64,000 nt of DNA from Agrypnia vestita (Eukaryota; Arthropoda; Insecta; Trichoptera; Phryganeidae). Positions 59,370-64,000 of the stretch are shown piece after piece (position 1 is the first letter of the stretch; every line of letters begins with the position of its first letter). The position numbers and the translations under genes are program-made. Location: positions 1 through 64,000 of the forward strand of contig JADDOH010002103.1 of the NCBI GenBank assembly GCA_016648135.1. Reading direction: 5' to 3'. The notes beneath the pieces are model-generated. The model saw only the letters and a program-made list of their open reading frames with translations, searched no databases and was not told where the DNA came from.

Positions 59370-59745
59370 CAGTTGTTCTTGGGAAATTTTTGGTTCTGGT
59401 AGTGTCAGCCCTTGTCTCGATACCGTACGTCATGATTGGGTGGACACAGGTCTTATATATTTTCACTTTGCTCTCCTTGAGCATGTGTTCGTTTCTCCAG
59501 ACAGCATTTCTCAACCATCCAGCAACAGTTGCGGCTTTGTTTGCATGCTCTCTTACTTCTTCGTAGAGGTCGTTACTGCTGGATATCTCGACACCCAAGT
59601 ACTTGAAGCTCATTACTTGCTCTATTATTTTATCTATTTATTTATTAAAGCTTGCATCGTACTGGCTGTTTCGATGTCACCATGCTCTTAGTCTTATCTA
59701 TGGAGATTTTCATGTTGAATCTTTGTGAGGATGTATGAAATTTGT
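59370..59745 (-). mobile_element. LINE C-terminal region, right half of a split copy
   Basis: The minus frame reads MSFKYLGVEISSSNDLYEEV, AATVAGWLRNAVWRN and KTCVHPIMTYGIETRADTTR, then breaks at the inserted LINE. The element resumes at 56866 with MKTLRPIAGL. Confidence 0.8.
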
Positions 59746-61428
59746 GCAGAAGTTTTTTATTTATTTTTATTTTTCTATTTATTTTCTTTACATTTTATAA
59801 TATCTAGTCCCACAAAACGTCTTAAAAGACGTTTGTCTGTAGGTTCATTTTTACAATTGAAAGTTACACTATTACTAAATATTATTCACTTTATAAACAT
59901 AAGAGATAAAAAACGAAAACAATAAAGTACAAAAAACAACATAAAATAAATTTTCAGTACAAAGTTAAAATTTTTAAGCAAATTAAGAAAAGAGAAGGAA
60001 AAAATAAATATATGTATATGCATATCAAATTAAGAAAAGAGCAATAAATAAAGAAAATAGCAAATTAAAAATATTTATAGTAAAAATTAACGAAAGAGAA
60101 AGAGAAATATATATACCTATGATGTAATCGTGATTATTTTGGTGACGATCCGAAATCGCGTATTCCCTCGAAATATATTCCGTGCACAAGTCCTCGAAGG
60201 CACACATATGTGCGACCTTTTTTTTTTGAACCGGCGAAACAGATGCGGCTATACGCCACATTCCTTGTTTTGCCGGGTAACTTGATAATTACGTTTTAGG
60301 CCGTAGAATAAGTTATAATAATATTGTTATTTTAGAATAAGATTTGATATAGTGTAAATATTATTTTGTAACTAGTATTAGATATAATAACGCAAGCAGT
60401 AAGATCGGTGGTATAATGATTTTCATATCCACCATCATTTGATATCCACGGTGGTATAATAATTTTCGCGCCGAATATATTTCCGCGCCAAAGTTGCAGA
60501 CGCGTCCGACTATCTTCTTTATTCTGTGCATCCGACCCAGTGAGTAGGGAAGAAAGAGTGCGCGGGGAGAGGCTTTGGTCTATATCAGAGAGGCTCCCTG
60601 GGCAGCGAGAAGAGAGATCGGTGCGGCAAGCCGCCCGGGTAGTTCGTCCCGATCTCCCTCCCGGCGAGGACAAGTCCCAGTCTCGGGACGCCAACCGCGT
60701 GGGTGGCCGATATTTATTTTCCACGTCTGTCGTGACGCCACCGGCAGAGAAGAAGACGCGGCGACGACGATGGTCCGCGCCTCGGCGGTGACCGGTTCTC
60801 CACGAGAAGCTCCAGAGGGAGGCCAGAGTGTCCCGATGACGCGGATGCAGCGGCGCGGCCGTGGCAGGACGGCGCGCGCGGCCTGGAACGAGAACCGTGG
60901 CCCAGCCGACCGCAGAATCCGCGGGGCCAGCGGCGGGCAGGCGGGCGCGAGCGACTCGCCACCCGCGGCCTTCAGGAGTGACAACGACGATGGTGTTTTT
61001 TTTGTGAACAATGGTTTTTCGTAGTGATAAGTGTAATAAGGACACGATAAACTTTGTGGATTCGAGCTGCTTGCGTTTAGGCTAGAATTAGTTTTAGGTT
61101 AGTGATATTTTTTCTAGTTGATAAGTCTTAAATAAGAATTGTGTTTAGTTGAAAATAAATTGTGTAAATATTTAAATATTGGTGGTTGGTGTTTTAAATT
61201 TCCCGCTCCCCTCCCTTGGCAAAGGCATTTTAATTTTGATATAGAGAGGACGCGGAGCGCCTCGCGGCGATCAATCGTAGCAGATTGATTCGCGTTCATA
61301 TCACCTACATATGTACATCATCATGTACCTAATAATGTCTAATAAATAATTCATAATAAAACACTTCACATCATTTCAATATTAATATAGTTCATATATA
61401 ACTTATGTCGTTTTCTAATAACCACTTT
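59746..61428. other. AT-rich then GC-rich stretch, no supported gene
   Basis: 59746-59790 is a T/A-rich run like a LINE tail. 60480-61010 is GC-rich with long overlapping frames on both strands (237, 149 and 143 codons), none with a domain. AATAAA-like and TTGGTGGTTGGTG sequences near 61155-61190 might mark an LTR end, but no partner LTR is in the window. Confidence 0.35.
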
Positions 61429-61764
61429 TTAAGTTCTGACACTGATTTTGGAGTTTTTAGCCCTGAGGGAAAGTTTTTGTATTTTGTTCAAGAACATTGG
61501 AACTCGATATTCAAGAATTGGCAAAATATTTACGGATGAATAGACTAGTTTAGTATTTTGTCTTTTTTCAAAAACCTGTGGATTTATTATTCTTTTTACG
61601 ATAGCATTTTGTAGATTTTGTATCGGCTTAATATTAGAATTGCTGGAGAGGCCCCAAGATCTTATACCATATCTTAATATTGATTCTACCAAAGAAAAAT
61701 ATATCACTCTTAAAGCAGGCTTAGGGATAATGTATTGCATCTTGTAAAATCTGCTAGACACTGT
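61429..61764 (-). mobile_element. LINE reverse transcriptase C-terminal fragment
   Basis: The minus frame reads IIPKPALRVIYFSLVESILR, YGIRSWGLSSNSNIKPIQNL and QNAIVKRIINPQVFEK. It belongs to a different LINE from the adjacent one. Confidence 0.75.
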
Positions 61765-62800
61765 CCTATTTTTTTTTATGTATTTTGAAGATCGTCTTCG
61801 GAATTGGCTATTAATACCGCATTATCAGCATAATATATTATATCTATCTTTTGTCTCCCATGTTGTAGCGTAGATTCATTGATTTGACATCTTCTATTAT
61901 AGACGTACCAGTATAAATTGGCGTGCGAGGGAGGGCGTCCCTGTCGCATAACAGAAGTTGTCAGGGTGTAAATTTATTACATAATACATAATTTACAGAA
62001 TGTCTGGTGACCGGTGTCCGAGTCTTTAATAGAAATTTGATCGGGCGACACTAAAGAAACAAACCAGTAATGGCGGCCGCTCTGTCTGTCAACCTGTCAA
62101 ACGGTAATATTGGTCCATTATTTGCTTTTTCAGCTTCGCAAAACTTTAATACTTCATTGGCAATTGTTTTTGCACTATCTCGGACTGTTTTGGACATAAT
62201 AATTCAGTGTATATTGGAAATCAAGATGTCACAGCTCAGCTCACATTCAAATACGAGAATGCACTGAATGACAGGGCGAGGGGTTACCACCGGATGCGGG
62301 CGGGGCGGGTTTTAGTTCCAAAGTCACCGCACGCCAATTTACGTTGGGCAAGCAATAGCTTATCCGTGATAATATTGAATAAGAAGGGGCTCAAGCTATC
62401 TCCCTGTCTAATAATGCCTACAGCGGCTGGGATTTTTTTCGATAGATCACTGTTTACCTTTATGCGCATTTTGTTGTTAGTATTCAAATTATGAATAGCT
62501 TTGATGATGGGTAGTGGTACATCTTTTTCCGTTAGAATATCTATAACATCTTCTAGAGGTCAACAAAACACATTTACGCCGTACACATATTTATTATATT
62601 CAATAGATTTTTCCCTTATTTGTCTTACCACGAATATTGCGTCAGTAGTGGACCGGTTTTTTCTGAAACTTTGCTGTTCCTCACAATTTTGCATTATATT
62701 CTCCAGTTTTGTTCTTACAATGCTTGTGAAGAGTTTCTGTGATGCGCATAAAAGAAATATTCCTCTATAATTTTCCGGGCTTTGTGCGAAATTCACGCAC
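61765..62800 (-). mobile_element. LINE reverse transcriptase fragments, YADD changed to YADN
   Basis: On the minus strand: SPENYRGIFLLCASQKLFTS and CEEQQSFRKNRSTTDAIFVV (about 62785-62590), then GIIRQGDSLSPFLFNIITDK (about 62430), then YYADNAVLIANSEDDLQ (about 61830) followed by a stop. The active-site YADD is YADN. About 400 bases between the last two motifs do not read as reverse transcriptase. Confidence 0.75.
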
Positions 62801-62960
62801 TTTGTGCGTGATCTTGAATGACGGAATATTTGAATTTCGATTGCGCAACACGCGAATAGTTCTCCGCACGAACTTCTGGTCATTTCGGATTCCTTTGACT
62901 CTGCCCAAAAACCGACAACTTTCGGAAGTCGTCCGCGGCGAGCCGAAGTAGCACGAAGTA

Positions 62961-63079
62961 CAGTTGCCGGCAAACTTCTTGAAATTTGAAGACAAAATTT
63001 GGGTCTCCTTGGTGGAATGGTACATGCGCAAACTTCCCCCCACTACGCCGTAAAATTTCGAGATGTTTGCCGGCTACTG
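62961..63079. mobile_element. TA-flanked MITE, 119 bp (GTTGCCGGCAAACTTC type)
   Basis: CAGTTGCCGGCAAACTTCTTGAAAT and ATTTCGAGATGTTTGCCGGCTACTG are inverted ends between TA dinucleotides. About 24 bases shorter than the 52298 copy because of an internal deletion. Confidence 0.85.
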
Positions 63080-63081
63080 TA

Positions 63082-63143
63082 CCCCTCTACACTATCGTAT
63101 TCGCTTCACTTCGGCCGACTTCGCTAGTAGTGTAGAGGCGGCT
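63082..63143. repeat. inverted repeat CCTCTACACTA
   Basis: CCTCTACACTATCG and CGCTAGTAGTGTAGAGG face each other around TTCGCTTCACTTCGGCCGACTTCG. Probably another miniature element end pair. Confidence 0.5.
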
Positions 63144-63404
63144 TACAACTTTTCTATATGATTGTGACGGCAGAAAAACTTTTGTTTTGATTGTTGATTT
63201 AAAATATAATTGGTGATGTTTTTGAGTTGAAAATAGAACGACAGGCCACCACGGGATTTCTCTACTGGGAAAAAATTACGTTTTTCAAATTCGATACGCG
63301 GCCGTCGAGAAATAATTAATTACGGACGTACGGGTGCGCCCTTGGCTCCTGGGGACAGTCGAGCTAGGGCGCACGGGTGCGCCTTGGCCCGAGAGAGATA
63401 TTAA

Positions 63405-64000
63405 GCGAAATCTGTCAGAGAATTCTGAGCGGAAATTTTAGATTATACTCTCGGTCAGAGACGCACATGCGCACTGCGCAATGTAATTGACATCTGTCAA
63501 TAAAATATTTTTAAATTAATTTTTCGACATTTTACATACAAAGTGTCGAAATGTACAATATTATGTAGGGTGACACAGGCTTTTCTGACGATCGACTGAT
63601 CCTACAATATATCCTTAACAGGAGAAGTAATTTACTTAGACCTCGAACAATACTTTTTGTCAGATGAAATTGATTTTTCCGCAACTCTAAATGAATTTTA
63701 CCGCAGGGCATCGTCGACAATATTTTTTTTTTCAAGGTTTCTACTTCACTCGGGTTTTGATAATTTTACATTTATATCGATGAAAGGTGCGTAGGTGATG
63801 CATCTGGAATACTGTTTTTTGGACTGCGGAAAGGGTCAGCCATTACCAGAGCAATGATTCCTCAGACCACATTTTAGTCAGTCAGTCGAAGAGCACTATA
63901 AAAATCAGAAATATATTTGTCATTATGTCCAAACAACAAATGACAAACGGTACTAGGTACCAGATTTGGTAACTGCTATATTGTAGGAGACCGGGACTAT
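63405..64000. mobile_element. second copy of the 16980-20175 repeat, without the DDE transposon
   Basis: GCGAAATCTGTCAGAGAATTCTGAGCG onward follows 16985-17552 closely. At GGTACTAGGTACCAGATTTGG it passes directly into the sequence found after 20127. It is cut by the window edge. Confidence 0.9.

Noticed and set aside
60332..61045. 237-codon minus frame and overlapping plus frames as genes
   Set aside because: Long frames on both strands are expected in a GC-rich patch. No domain or splice-consistent continuation is visible.

Overview
This 64 kb window is AT-rich, intron-bearing, transposon-dense animal DNA, almost certainly from an insect. I infer Lepidoptera from the many TAGGTA/TACCTA words, the RTE-type repeats that start ACTAGCTG and end TATAGAT, and the mix of LINEs and miniature DNA transposons. 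I see no bacterial-style operons, no CRISPR array and no rRNA. The tRNA-like sequences are SINE-type.

Only one host gene is well supported: a plus-strand, four-exon calponin/transgelin-family gene, close to Drosophila CG5023 and to genes annotated as myophilin or muscle protein 20. It runs from the ATG at 28275 to the TAG at 48009. Its 543 coding nucleotides (180 residues) spread over about 19.7 kb, and the introns of about 9.75, 4.96 and 4.48 kb are filled with repeats. Nearly all other open frames are transposon remnants or chance frames in tandem repeats and GC-rich patches.

Layout. 1-9.6 kb: repeat fragments, a Penelope-like GIY-YIG tail (4585-4904) and an RTE-like repeat with three clusters of heat-shock-element-like motifs (about 6663-7138). 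9.6-16.9 kb: a hAT-like element, a Harbinger derivative, a TTAA-flanked MITE, a foldback SINE, two minisatellite-bearing RTE-like elements and an unassigned GC-rich patch. 16.9-22.9 kb: a nested composite holding a broken two-exon DDE transposase element and a Harbinger-type foldback, then a TTAA-flanked element. 23-28 kb: MITEs, an unassigned GC-rich patch and a third minisatellite element. 28.3-48.0 kb: the calponin-family gene, with a three-level LINE/LINE/Harbinger nest and a ten-copy tandem array in intron 1, a minisatellite element and a Tigger/LINE composite in intron 2, and a hAT MITE plus LINE fragments in intron 3. 48-64 kb: foldback MITEs, several LINE carcasses (one inserted inside another), a decayed coding remnant of unknown family, and a GC-rich patch.

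The most informative signals are insertions that can be read against an uninterrupted relative in the same window (31028-31782 against 58829; 17555-20125 against 63958), the runs of alternating GAA/TTC units, and the intronic array that switches from a 126-bp to a 142-bp unit. I found no clear multi-gene system.
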